A DNA stretch of 64,000 bases from Rhizobium tropici CIAT 899 (GTDB lineage Bacteria; Pseudomonadota; Alphaproteobacteria; Rhizobiales; Rhizobiaceae): the NCBI RefSeq assembly GCF_000330885.1, contig NC_020061.1, positions 62,001 through 126,000 of the forward strand, in the 5' to 3' direction. Of this stretch, positions 20,536 through 29,304 are shown one piece after another. Position 1 is the stretch's first letter. The number at the start of each line of letters is the position of its first letter. A program made the translations under genes and the position numbers. A model generated the notes under the pieces. That model was given only the letters and a program-made list of their open reading frames with translations, did no database searches and had not been told where the DNA came from.

Positions 20536-20566
20536 CCGGAAAGTTCCCGCTGAGGGAAGTTTCCGG
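20536..20566 (+). other. Strong hairpin in the leader of the glycosyltransferase gene
   Basis: Arms CCGGAAAGTTCCC and GGGAAGTTTCCGG pair over 12 of 13 positions around the loop GCTGA. No T-run follows, so it is not a standard terminator. It lies between the half nod box and the ATG at 20697 and could act in RNA stability, attenuation or protein binding. Confidence 0.5.
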
Positions 20567-20696
20567 GGAGTGTGTTGCATCGCCCCGCCTCCGATTGTGA
20601 CAGCGGCAGAACTCGACACGACGCACCAATTATCGATCACCTATTGCAGCCTCCGATTACGACGAAATTTGGCTTCAAACACGATTGAGGTGAGGC

Positions 20697-21953
20697 ATGT
20701 TGTATAACTTCCTGCTTGCGTCCTGGGGGACGTCGGGTAATCTGGGCCCGTTGCTGACTGCAGCTCGACAACTGCAACGGGTTGGCCATAGCGCCCGCAT
20801 TATGGCTGATCCAGAGATGCGGCGTGAAGTGGCTGCGGCGGGTTTCGACTTCGTCTCCTGGCGGCGTGCCCCGATGGGGATCGACGCGGATCCTGCCTGC
20901 TTTTCAGACATGCAGGACTGGTTCCAAAAGGCGGTGTTCGGCCCGGCGCCAGCCTACGCAGCCGACGTCCAGGATGAGATCGGCCGCATACCGACGGATG
21001 CTGTCATTGCCATCGATATGTTGTTTGGTGCCGTGTTGGGCGCCGAAGCCGCTGGCGTGCCGATCGCAATGTTGTCACCCCATGTGAGCCTTCGCCCTTT
21101 GCCAGGAATTCCGCCGGCCGCCAGCGGATTGGCGCAGCCGCAGACGCCAGAAGAGCGGATCGCGATCGCGGCGGCGAACGAAAATTGGGCTTGCTTCCTG
21201 GACCAATTCCTTTCGCTTCTAAACGAGGCGCGTGCCGGCCTCGGCCTGTCCGGTTTGGCCAGGACGGTGGATTTATTTGAGTGTGCCGATCGGTACTTGC
21301 TGGCGATCAGCCGGACCTTCGATTTTGAGGCCGACCTTCTACCGGACAACGTTCGTTATGTTGGGCCACTGCTGGAGCAGCCAAATTGGTCAAGGAGCTG
21401 GAAGGCGCCTTGGCCTGTGGACGCCAATCGACCTCGTGTGCTCGTCGCCTGCAGCTCCGGCGCTCAGGGTCAAGACGACTTGGTTCAACGGATCATTTGC
21501 GCATTGGGTACGCTGGACGTGCACGCGGTGGCGACCATCGGACCTCATGTTGACGCGGGGAAGCTGGTCGCCCCCGCGAACGTGCATCTGTTGCACGGCG
21601 CTCCGCATGACACAGTGATGAAGGAAGTCTGCCTTTTGATAACGCAGGGCGGCCACGGCACCGTCAGCCGGGGGCTGATAAACGGTCTACCGCAACTGGT
21701 GCTCCCCAACGGGCGCGACCAGGGGGATAATGCTGCACGAGTTGTGTCGAAGGGAGCTGGTCTTCGACTACCCCCGAGTGCTAGCGAAGCCGAGATCGCC
21801 CATGCCGTCAGTGGCCTGTTACAGGAGCCGCGCTATCGCGATGCGGCGCGCCGCTTGGGCGATGGCATCAAAGCTGAAATCGCCGCCTCCGGTCTCATTG
21901 ACGAATTGGAGGCTATGGTGGCAAATAAATCCATTGTTGGATCGGCGACCTGA
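20697..21953 (+). CDS. GT1-family glycosyltransferase (UGT/macrolide type)
   Basis: A 418-residue GT-B glycosyltransferase. The N-terminal domain begins LLASWGTSGNLGPLLTAARQ, the acceptor-side motif of this family. The C-terminal domain holds the donor-binding signature ITQGGHGTVSRGLINGLPQL followed by LPNGRDQGDNAARV, where His, Gly and the terminal Asp-Gln contact the nucleotide sugar. Such enzymes glycosylate small lipophilic acceptors such as sterols, polyketides or flavonoids. The ATG at 20697 follows GAGGTGAGGC. It leads a same-strand series with a hydrolase and an exported peptidase. A half nod box and a leader hairpin lie upstream. The acceptor is unknown. Confidence 0.85.
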   Translation: MLYNFLLASWGTSGNLGPLLTAARQLQRVGHSARIMADPEMRREVAAAGFDFVSWRRAPMGIDADPACFSDMQDWFQKAVFGPAPAYAADVQDEIGRIPTDAVIAIDMLFGAVLGAEAAGVPIAMLSPHVSLRPLPGIPPAASGLAQPQTPEERIAIAAANENWACFLDQFLSLLNEARAGLGLSGLARTVDLFECADRYLLAISRTFDFEADLLPDNVRYVGPLLEQPNWSRSWKAPWPVDANRPRVLVACSSGAQGQDDLVQRIICALGTLDVHAVATIGPHVDAGKLVAPANVHLLHGAPHDTVMKEVCLLITQGGHGTVSRGLINGLPQLVLPNGRDQGDNAARVVSKGAGLRLPPSASEAEIAHAVSGLLQEPRYRDAARRLGDGIKAEIAASGLIDELEAMVANKSIVGSAT

Positions 21954-22270
21954 TGCGGGCGGCTTGATCGTGCATTCGGATTGTTCGATTTTATCGTCGG
22001 TGCGCTCAGGCATTTCCTCCATGGGTATTTAGGCACCGATATCTTTCCTTCGATGCTTGCCTACCGGGCAAGTCGATCTTCGTCTCCGGCTTGGTGCCGC
22101 TCACAGTTCATCATGTTCAAGTGCTGCCCCATTTGCCACGGGCATTCTCAACTGGATCAGTTTGCAATCGGCAAGCCATTGCTCTCGCGGTCTGAGTGCC
22201 GCGGGTCGTTCCCCTCTATGACACAAACACTCTACCCTTTGCTGGCGAGCCCAAAAAAGAGCCGAACCCC
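21954..22270. other. Short gap between glycosyltransferase and hydrolase
   Basis: No gene recognised. Frames contain short hydrophobic strings (for example FVSGLVPLTVHHVQVLPH) that might be eroded membrane-protein sequence, but I cannot assign them. Confidence 0.3.
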
Positions 22271-23131
22271 ATGAATGTAGCCGAATCGAGCCCCGTCCTG
22301 ATGAACCGCGCCGGGGTGTGCCTTGCGCACTTCGAAGCAATATCGGCTTCGCCCCTAAGTCCGCCGCTCGTCCTGATTCACGGCTGGACCGGCGATCACA
22401 GGATATTCACGCCGCAGATCGAATATTTTGCTAAAAGTCGGCACGTCATGGCGGTAAACCTCCGCGGTCACGGAGACAGCGACGCGCCGAAGCAGGAGTA
22501 CACGATCGAGGATTTTGCTGACGACGTAGCGTGGCAATGCAGCGAGCGGAACCTGGTGAAACCGCTGATCATCGGCCACAGCATGGGTGGATCGGTCGCA
22601 CTCGAGCTGTGCGGCCGCCATCCTGAGCTGGCCTCTGGTGTGGTGATGATCGATTCTATTGTCACGCCCCGGTGGGCGCTTCGCGACAGCCCCGAAATTG
22701 ATCAGTTCCTGGATGCAATTTCGAGCTCAAACTATCGGGAGGTTTTGCGAAAAAACGCGTGGTCCATGGCCCTCGACTACGACGACCCTTCCAGGCGCGA
22801 GAGCATCCACAACACCTATATCCGCGCCTCGTGCGAGAAGACACCGCAGCATGTGGCGTATTCTGCAATGCGCAATTTCATCCTCAACTATGATGCGTCT
22901 CCTGCGGCAACGCGTTGCAAGGTCCCGATGGCCTACATCGCTGCCGATGTGCCGCTGGTGAGCGCTGCATGTGATCTCGACTGGCTAAAGGTTCGCTGCT
23001 CCCAACTCGTTTTGGCCAAGACGCTGTTGGCTGGCCATTTCAATACCATCGAGGTGGCTGACCAGGTAAATGCGATGCTCGACCGCTTCTTAGCAGTCGG
23101 CCTTAGGCCGCGCCCCACCACCCGGATGTAA
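22271..23131 (+). CDS. Alpha/beta-hydrolase fold protein
   Basis: A 286-residue alpha/beta hydrolase. Visible elements are the oxyanion region VLIHGWTGDHRIF, the strand-turn VNLRGHGDSDAP, the nucleophile elbow IGHSMGGSVALE (Ser about residue 108) and a C-terminal histidine in LLAGHFNTIEV. The family covers esterases, lipases, dehalogenases and lactonases, so the substrate cannot be read from sequence. No signal peptide is present; the protein is cytosolic. The ATG at 22271 was preferred because residues upstream of it do not fit the family. It lies between a glycosyltransferase and an exported prolyl oligopeptidase on the same strand. Confidence 0.82.
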   Translation: MNVAESSPVLMNRAGVCLAHFEAISASPLSPPLVLIHGWTGDHRIFTPQIEYFAKSRHVMAVNLRGHGDSDAPKQEYTIEDFADDVAWQCSERNLVKPLIIGHSMGGSVALELCGRHPELASGVVMIDSIVTPRWALRDSPEIDQFLDAISSSNYREVLRKNAWSMALDYDDPSRRESIHNTYIRASCEKTPQHVAYSAMRNFILNYDASPAATRCKVPMAYIAADVPLVSAACDLDWLKVRCSQLVLAKTLLAGHFNTIEVADQVNAMLDRFLAVGLRPRPTTRM

Positions 23132-23887
23132 CGGATGTGCCTAATAGACTGGTTTGCGATGCTATGCCGACCGAGGCCAGCCGAATTCGTGTAGGGTCCG
23201 CTGTCGCGACCGACATGAAATCTGGCGGGGAGTGTAAAGGCGTTCTCAAGGCAAGCGGCGCTTGATCGTCGTTAATGTAACCGTGGTGCGGATTGCCCGG
23301 CACGACCTGTCATGCCATGAAAGTTTCGCCTCGTTGCTCGCCAAGCGGGCATTAGACCTGATCTGTGTTTCGATGACGCGCTCTATACCGCGGGTCGAAC
23401 GGCCGGTTACAACAGCCGCACGCGCATCGCCCACAGCCGCACCATCTTCTTGTCATTTGACCGCTAACCATCGCCATCACGGCCGCATTTGCGTATTCGC
23501 CTGACCTTTGCGCCTCCTTGCAGGCGTGAATCGTACGCATGTTTCTTGGGAGGCTAGCGAGACGAAAATGGTCGCTCTCCGCTCCGTGACCAAATATGTG
23601 GTCGCTCGCCACCATCACCGGGCAGGGCAATCCATTCGTCACGTGATGGCCGACCAAGCACTCCTGAGAGCCTCGGCGAGGCGCACCTTCCCGCCCGTGC
23701 ACTCAATACCAGGCCTGGTGACCTATGCGCGCCTTCGCCCTTGTGGGGAAATCAGTACGAGGATCGTCTCAGAGCCATATGGAAGTGACAAACCTGGAGC
23801 GGTTGCGACATTGCAGTGCGACTTATCCTACAAGGCCTTCATGCTCCCAAGCCTTTGATTCCAGAGGGTCAGTTCAGATGCGCTTGA
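23132..23887. other. Non-coding stretch upstream of the peptidase promoter
   Basis: No gene recognised. Two one-mismatch NifA-like palindromes (TGG-N10-ACA at 23795-23810 and TGC-N10-ACA at 23817-23832) lie 60-95 bp upstream of the sigma-54 promoter at 23888. Confidence 0.35.
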
Positions 23888-23903
23888 TTGGCACAGCTCT
23901 TGC
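23888..23903 (+). promoter_or_regulatory. Sigma-54 promoter of the prolyl oligopeptidase gene
   Basis: TTGGCACAGCTCTTGC has the invariant GG and GC ten bases apart and matches TGGCAC and TTGC fully. The ATG of the peptidase gene is 63 bp downstream, giving a leader of about 50 bases. There is no perfect NifA palindrome, only near matches. Confidence 0.75.
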
Positions 23904-23966
23904 CGAGACGAGAGGCGGAGCGGTTTGTTTCAACCGCTTGGACGTTGGATTTCGGCGAGGTAAATT

Positions 23967-26156
23967 ATGCGCGGTACATTTCTGAATAGATTGGTGTTGG
24001 CTATGGTTTTGGCGATGGCATTCACCATGGCGGCTTCTGCCAAGGCGCCGATGACCACTGTTGCCAAGCCGATCGATTCCAACCCTAACAACGCTCCCAA
24101 CGACGCCGCCGACCCTCGCGCCTATCTGAATGAGATTGACGGCGAAAAGGCGATGGTCTGGGTGAAGGCGCATAACCAATCAACCGTCAACAAACTGTCG
24201 AAAGATCCACGCTATGGCGAATATCAGGCTGACATTCTGAAGATCTTGCAAGCCACCGATCGCATTGTTCGGCCCGGCTTCGCGCATGGCAGCACGATCG
24301 ACAACTTTTGGCAGGACGGCACGCACGTGCAGGGTCTGTGGCGGCGGACGAGCTGGGAAGCCTACAGGTCTGGAAGCCCTCAATGGCGCGTCATTCTCGA
24401 TGTCGAGGCGCTGTCCAAACTCGAGGATAAGACCTGGGTGCTCAGAAGCGAGAACTGCCTGCCGCCCGTCGACAATCTCTGCCTGCTCAGCCTGTCTGAT
24501 GGCGGCAAGGATGCAGATGTGGTGCGCGAATTCGACATCGCCAGGGGCCAGTTCGTTAAGGAAGGCTTCGTCCTGCCTGAGGGCAAGCAGTCGGCGACTT
24601 GGGTGGACGAGAACACCATCTACGTGACTCGGGAATGGACGCCGGGCGAAGTGACGGATTCCGGCTACGGCTACGTCACCAAGGTGCTGAAGCGGGGCCA
24701 GAGCCTCGATCAGGCGGTCGAGATTTTTCGCGGCGACAAGAAAGACGTCTCGTCTCGCCGCAGCGTGATGCGCGACATTGATGGCAAGTATGTGATGGAC
24801 ATCTCCTATCGCGACCTCGACTCGTTCAACACAGAACTAGCCTTCTACCCGAACGGTCACACCGATAACCGCAAGGTCGTTCTGCCATTCCCGACCACAG
24901 CTGCTTTAAGTGGCTACTACAAGGGCCAGGCAATCTACAATTTGAAGTCGGACTGGGCCTCGGCCAATGGCACCGTCTTCCACAATGGCGCGCTAATCGC
25001 TTTCGATCTCCGCGCGGCGCTCGCCGATCCGGCGCACGTTGAACCACTTGTGCTGTTCATGCCGAACGACCACCAGTCTGTCCAAGGGATTACCCAGACG
25101 AAAAATCATCTTGTGCTGTCGATCCAGTCGAATGTCAGCAGCGAGGTACGCAGCTTTGATTTCGGCAAGAATGGCTGGTCGTCCTTTAAATTGGCCCTGC
25201 CGGAAAATTCGACTTTGTCCGTGACGTCGAGCGACAATGAGAGCGATCACCTGTTCATCTTCTCGGAAGGTTTCCTCGAACCCTCCACCCTTTTTTACGC
25301 GGATGCTGCAAGCGGCAATGTCGAGAAGCTCAAGTCGAGCCCGGAACGCTTCGATGCTGAAGACCTGCAAGTACAGCAGTTCTGGGCGACCTCGGAGGAT
25401 GGAACGAAAGTTCCCTACTTCCTCGTGGCGCGCAAAGATATTAAGCTCGACGGCACGAACCCCACCATCCTCTATGCTTATGGCGGTTTTGAAATTTCAA
25501 TGCGTCCCACCTATTTGGCAACACTTGGCAAGTTGTGGTTGGAAAAGGGGGGTGCCTACGCGCTGGCCAATATACGAGGGGGTGGCGAATTCGGACCAAA
25601 ATGGCACGAGGCCGGTTTGAAAACCCATCGTCAGCGTGTCTATGACGACTTCCAGGCCGTGGCGCAGGACCTGATCGCGAAGAAGGTTACCTCGGCACCG
25701 CATCTCGGGATCATGGGTGGTTCGAACGGCGGCCTGCTGATGGGCGTGCAACTGACCGAGCGCCCTGATCTATGGAACGCGGCCGTGATCCAGGTGCCGC
25801 TTCTCGACATGGTCAACTTCACCCACATGTCGGCAGGAGCCTCGTGGCAGGGCGAATATGGCAATCCGGACGATCCTGTCGAAGGCGCCTTTCTGCGCTC
25901 GATCTCGCCATATCATAACGTAAGGGCGGGTGTGGGTTATCCGGAGCCTTTCTTCGAAACCTCGACCAAAGATGACCGCGTCGGTCCGGCGCACGCGCGC
26001 AAAATGGCCGCCCTGTTCGAAGATATGAGTCTGCCCTTCTACTATTACGAAAACATCGAGGGCGGCCACGCCGCTGCCGCCAACCTGCAGGAACGCGCGC
26101 GCCTCTACGCGCTCGAATACACCTACATGTCTCAAAAACTCATGGACAATAAGTGA
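23967..26156 (+). CDS. Exported prolyl oligopeptidase-family serine peptidase (S9A)
   Basis: A 729-residue protein. Residues 1-27 form a Sec signal peptide ending ASA, so it acts in the periplasm or outside. A propeller region follows, then the catalytic domain with serine in GIMGGSNGGLLMG (about 571), aspartate in STKDDRVGPAHARK (about 670) and histidine in IEGGHAAAANL (about 701). It resembles the y4nA/y4qF peptidases of the NGR234 symbiotic plasmid. S9A enzymes cut short peptides after proline. A sigma-54 promoter lies 63 bp upstream and GAGGT precedes the ATG. It may trim peptides during symbiosis, but the substrate is unknown. Confidence 0.9.
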   Translation: MRGTFLNRLVLAMVLAMAFTMAASAKAPMTTVAKPIDSNPNNAPNDAADPRAYLNEIDGEKAMVWVKAHNQSTVNKLSKDPRYGEYQADILKILQATDRIVRPGFAHGSTIDNFWQDGTHVQGLWRRTSWEAYRSGSPQWRVILDVEALSKLEDKTWVLRSENCLPPVDNLCLLSLSDGGKDADVVREFDIARGQFVKEGFVLPEGKQSATWVDENTIYVTREWTPGEVTDSGYGYVTKVLKRGQSLDQAVEIFRGDKKDVSSRRSVMRDIDGKYVMDISYRDLDSFNTELAFYPNGHTDNRKVVLPFPTTAALSGYYKGQAIYNLKSDWASANGTVFHNGALIAFDLRAALADPAHVEPLVLFMPNDHQSVQGITQTKNHLVLSIQSNVSSEVRSFDFGKNGWSSFKLALPENSTLSVTSSDNESDHLFIFSEGFLEPSTLFYADAASGNVEKLKSSPERFDAEDLQVQQFWATSEDGTKVPYFLVARKDIKLDGTNPTILYAYGGFEISMRPTYLATLGKLWLEKGGAYALANIRGGGEFGPKWHEAGLKTHRQRVYDDFQAVAQDLIAKKVTSAPHLGIMGGSNGGLLMGVQLTERPDLWNAAVIQVPLLDMVNFTHMSAGASWQGEYGNPDDPVEGAFLRSISPYHNVRAGVGYPEPFFETSTKDDRVGPAHARKMAALFEDMSLPFYYYENIEGGHAAAANLQERARLYALEYTYMSQKLMDNK

Positions 26157-26346
26157 GCATGGATCCTCGCGATTGGAACGGATTTGCAATCCGGTTCGAG
26201 TAAAGGATCGGACCGTTGCCGCGTGCGTTTCTTTGGCGGCGGACACGCACGACAAAATCGGGTTGTATCAAGCCCCAATGCTTCTTCCGCGCTCAGAAGA
26301 CCTATCTGGTCTTACGCAAGATCGCCTTACGTCCCTCGATAATTTC

Positions 26347-26362
26347 TTGGCACCGTATTTGC
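26347..26362 (+). promoter_or_regulatory. Sigma-54 promoter upstream of doxX-like gene
   Basis: TTGGCACCGTATTTGC matches TGGCAC-N5-TTGC with exact GG-N10-GC spacing. It is about 100 bp upstream of the DoxX-family gene and in the same direction. No TGT-N10-ACA site was found in the 150 bp upstream. Confidence 0.7.
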
Positions 26363-26465
26363 GCGAACTGATCAACCCAGGTTCGTTCCTATCGATCCGG
26401 CGTCCTGATCCGAATGCCGATCGACCGGAATTAGGACGAGACAACTGGAAAAACTGGAGACTGCT

Positions 26466-26870
26466 TTGGAGGATGCTTCAAAACACGCGCAGACGGCACT
26501 CGCCGTGCTCCGAATCGTTACCGCCCTGCTGCTCATTGAACATGGCGCCATGAAGCTAGCCGGATTCCCCGCGTTCGGCGTTGGCGGAGCAGGGGACGAA
26601 GCCAATTTATCCACTCTGATGCTGATTTTTAGCCTTCGGGAGGTGTTCGGCGGCCTGGCTGTGCTGACTGGCCTCCTGACCAGACCGGTTGCATTCCTTT
26701 TATCCGGGCAGATGGGCCTCGGCTATTGGACTACCAATTTCTCAGGCAAGAGCGCCTTTCCCGTGCCGAACGGCGGCGATGGTACGCTCCTGTTTTGCTT
26801 CATCTTTCTTTATCTGGCCTCTACAGGGCCCGGGGCTTGGAGCTTTGACGCAAAGATGAAGCGAATATGA
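26466..26870 (+). CDS. DoxX-family membrane protein
   Basis: A protein of 134 residues with four predicted membrane helices. Typical DoxX features are AVLRIVTALLLIEHGAMKLAGF near the N-terminus, SLREVFGGLAVLTGLLTRPVAF in the middle and NGGDGTLLFCFIFLYLASTGPG near the C-terminus. DoxX proteins sit in the inner membrane and are linked to respiratory or redox functions, but their exact role is poorly known. The start is a TTG at 26466 and is uncertain. The gene has its own sigma-54 promoter. A decayed second copy lies at 31549-31793, on the opposite strand. Confidence 0.75.
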   Translation: MEDASKHAQTALAVLRIVTALLLIEHGAMKLAGFPAFGVGGAGDEANLSTLMLIFSLREVFGGLAVLTGLLTRPVAFLLSGQMGLGYWTTNFSGKSAFPVPNGGDGTLLFCFIFLYLASTGPGAWSFDAKMKRI

Positions 26871-27453
26871 GAGGGGCTTCGTGACTGCAGCGGGAAGAAT
26901 CGTACGTCCGGAACCACCATCGTTGAATTCCCCGCTTTGGATCGTATCGGGAAGTCACCGTATGACATCTGGTCAGCAAACATGCTGAAGAGTAAGTGAC
27001 GACTGACCTAGAGAAGCTCTCCTTCTTTATTCAGAATATACCACGAACTTATTGGGGATCGCGAGCGTCAACCTTTGCGGTTGACAATGCCGATTGCCTG
27101 TCGACATAGGTATACAACAACATTAGGTCGACAAGAAGCGGCGTCGAGGTGGAACCCGCCACGGGCGAATGCTAGTAGACGAAACCAAAAACAACCGCTC
27201 TCCGAGCGCCGTAATCGGCCAACCCTTCAGTCCACGCCTAAGAGGCGAAGGCGACTGAAGATCCTGAGGCAGATGTCATGCCTGCCAACACTCGGATAAG
27301 AGTGGAGAGGAAATAAACCGCCTCGTCACTGGAGGTTTCGGGCGCCGGGCAAGCTATGTTCAATTAAAAAATGGTTGTCGCAAGCTCTATGAAACTCGAG
27401 AGACGATCTTGTATGAACCGACAAGATCGATGTCGCTGGCACCTGGAGAACAC
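26871..27453. other. Non-coding stretch before the second AraC gene
   Basis: No gene, nod box or sigma-54 motif recognised. Confidence 0.35.
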
Positions 27454-28494
27454 ATGATGGAAAATAGCGCCGATGATGCCGTTTTTCGATATTGCGGCTC
27501 AACGTTCGATAGCATGATCGAAACTCTCAGCGAGGTTTTCGGGACATTCGACGCTGAACTCGTAAGTCGCTCCCAAGAGTTCCATTGGGGGATCGATCTT
27601 TCGACTTGTGAAGGCGCCGTGTTGATTACCGGTTCCCATCAGGATGGGTTTCAGTTCCGCACGGAATGGTGCTCGGGTGCAACGGAGCATCTATCGATCG
27701 TGGTGCCGCGCAGCGGTGGCATGGGGGTTACGTACGGTCGGCGCACCGCCGAGGCAGCACAAGGGAAATTGCTGCTTTACCGGAATTTCGAGCCTGACGG
27801 CATCGTGATGCACGGGCAAGCCAATCTAATAGATGAGTTGGTGCTTGATTGGGCCTTATTCCAACGGACAATTTGCGAGACTTTTGACGTGCCTTTCAAT
27901 GGCTCCCTTGACCTCCTGCCTGAGCTGGATCTGTCAACGCCAGTTGGCCGCACGATCGGCAATCTCGCCGAAACAATCATCGACGGAATGCGCGCTAATG
28001 GTCCGCTTTTGCAGTCTCCTATAGCCATGGCACATATTTCGCAGGCGCTCGCCGATGTGGTGATAAGGATGGTGCCTCATCGGCTATTGCATCTGCTGGA
28101 TAAGAAACCCAGCATGATCGCTCCCAGACATGTTCGACGCGGGATCGAGTTCATGCGGGCCAATATCGACCAGCCGATTACAATGCCGATGGTGGCAGAC
28201 GCAGCGGTGGTTTCCACCCGAGCGCTCGAAGCTGGTTTTCGTGCTTTTAAGGACATGACACCCGCAGCCTATCTACAAATGCTTCGGTTGCGGGCAGCAC
28301 GGGAAGACCTGCTAGATCCAGAGAACCGCATGCTTTTGAAAGACATCTGCCTGAAATGGGGGTTCTTTCAGTTCGGGAGGTTTTCCGCAGTTTATAGGGC
28401 GCACTATGGAGAAAATCCGTCTGAAACAAGGAGAGGCGCTTGCGGGTTGCATTCTTTTAGCGCCCCGGGACGAAAAAAGATTGGCTGGAAATGA
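27454..28494 (+). CDS. AraC-family transcriptional regulator (second)
   Basis: A protein of about 346 residues. A long N-terminal sensor region ends near residue 230 and is followed by an AraC/XylS DNA-binding domain: ITMPMVADAAVVSTRALEAGF, then LKDICLKWGFFQFGRFSAVYR, which includes the GRFS signature. It shares this layout with the AraC gene at 3795-4790 but the sensor halves differ strongly. I use the ATG at 27454, which follows GGAG by five bases, rather than a TTG at 27409. It lies between the DoxX gene and the disrupted hydroxylase gene, so it may control the 20-31 kb cluster. Its inducer is unknown. Confidence 0.83.
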   Translation: MMENSADDAVFRYCGSTFDSMIETLSEVFGTFDAELVSRSQEFHWGIDLSTCEGAVLITGSHQDGFQFRTEWCSGATEHLSIVVPRSGGMGVTYGRRTAEAAQGKLLLYRNFEPDGIVMHGQANLIDELVLDWALFQRTICETFDVPFNGSLDLLPELDLSTPVGRTIGNLAETIIDGMRANGPLLQSPIAMAHISQALADVVIRMVPHRLLHLLDKKPSMIAPRHVRRGIEFMRANIDQPITMPMVADAAVVSTRALEAGFRAFKDMTPAAYLQMLRLRAAREDLLDPENRMLLKDICLKWGFFQFGRFSAVYRAHYGENPSETRRGACGLHSFSAPGRKKIGWK

Positions 28495-28964
28495 CGGACC
28501 GATTGTTTTCAAGGCGAAACGATCATGTTGGATTTCAACCGCTACCTTGTCTTCGTCATTCTTGCCATCGGTTCCACAGCGTTGGAACTCCCGTCAGTAC
28601 GCGATAAAAAAATTAAGCCGCAGACCCGCGAATTGCGGACACACTGTATCGGCACAAAACGAACGTCCGGTGTCCGAACGTTGTTTCGATAAACGCTCGG
28701 TTGGGTCTGCACCCAGCGGTCAAATAACCAGGCCGCCGACAGAAAGTGAGTGAGACCTGCCAGGTTGAAGAGCACCAGTGCCCTACGAGGACTGGAATAC
28801 CGCCGCTTTCAAAAAGACGTGGTCTCCTGTGGCGCAGTTTCTGCCCGCCAACCGCTTGTGCCGGCCGATATCCCCTTACTGTAAGGCGACGGCCAGGGTG
28901 GCAGCAGTCAAGAAGCATGACTCCGGCGGCTTGCCGATTACTGCGGCGGCTCGTGGATTGGCGA
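28495..28964. other. Non-coding stretch
   Basis: No gene recognised. A weak GG-N10-GC motif (TGGCGCAGTTTCTGC, about 28830) departs from sigma-54 consensus at both ends. Confidence 0.3.
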
Positions 28965-29014
28965 TAGCCATTTGCGAAACGAATTGGTCTTATCCAAACA
29001 ATCGATTTTCAATC
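28965..29014 (+). promoter_or_regulatory. nod box upstream of fatty-acid-hydroxylase gene
   Basis: The 3' half, ATCCAAACAATCGATTTTCAATC, matches the nod-box core with one substitution. A degenerate 5' half (TAGCCATTTGC) lies a few bases further than ideal. The ATG of the hydroxylase gene is 56 bp downstream, the usual distance. Confidence 0.72.
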
Positions 29015-29304
29015 GCCGCCGACATCGCATACGGCAATTACGTCGTTCCAATTCGTCGGAGCAATTCTAATGTACGTTCTCGATTTAGAGGAGATGGCCC
29101 AGTTCTTCGTGAAATCGTTCACGCTGGTTGCGATATTTGCTACGACATGCGTCGTACTCGAGGTGATCTTTCCGGCTTATCGATATAGCTTTGCCTCGTA
29201 CGTTCGCGGCGCGCGGAATTGGGTTATTCGCATTGGATGCGGTGCTGTAATCTGGCACTTGTATGCTCTGGGTTTGCAATTGTTAGGGATTAAACCGCTC
29301 CTTC

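Noticed and set aside
28829..28846. Sigma-54-like TGGCGCAGTTTCTGC
   Set aside because: Both boxes deviate from consensus and no gene starts nearby.
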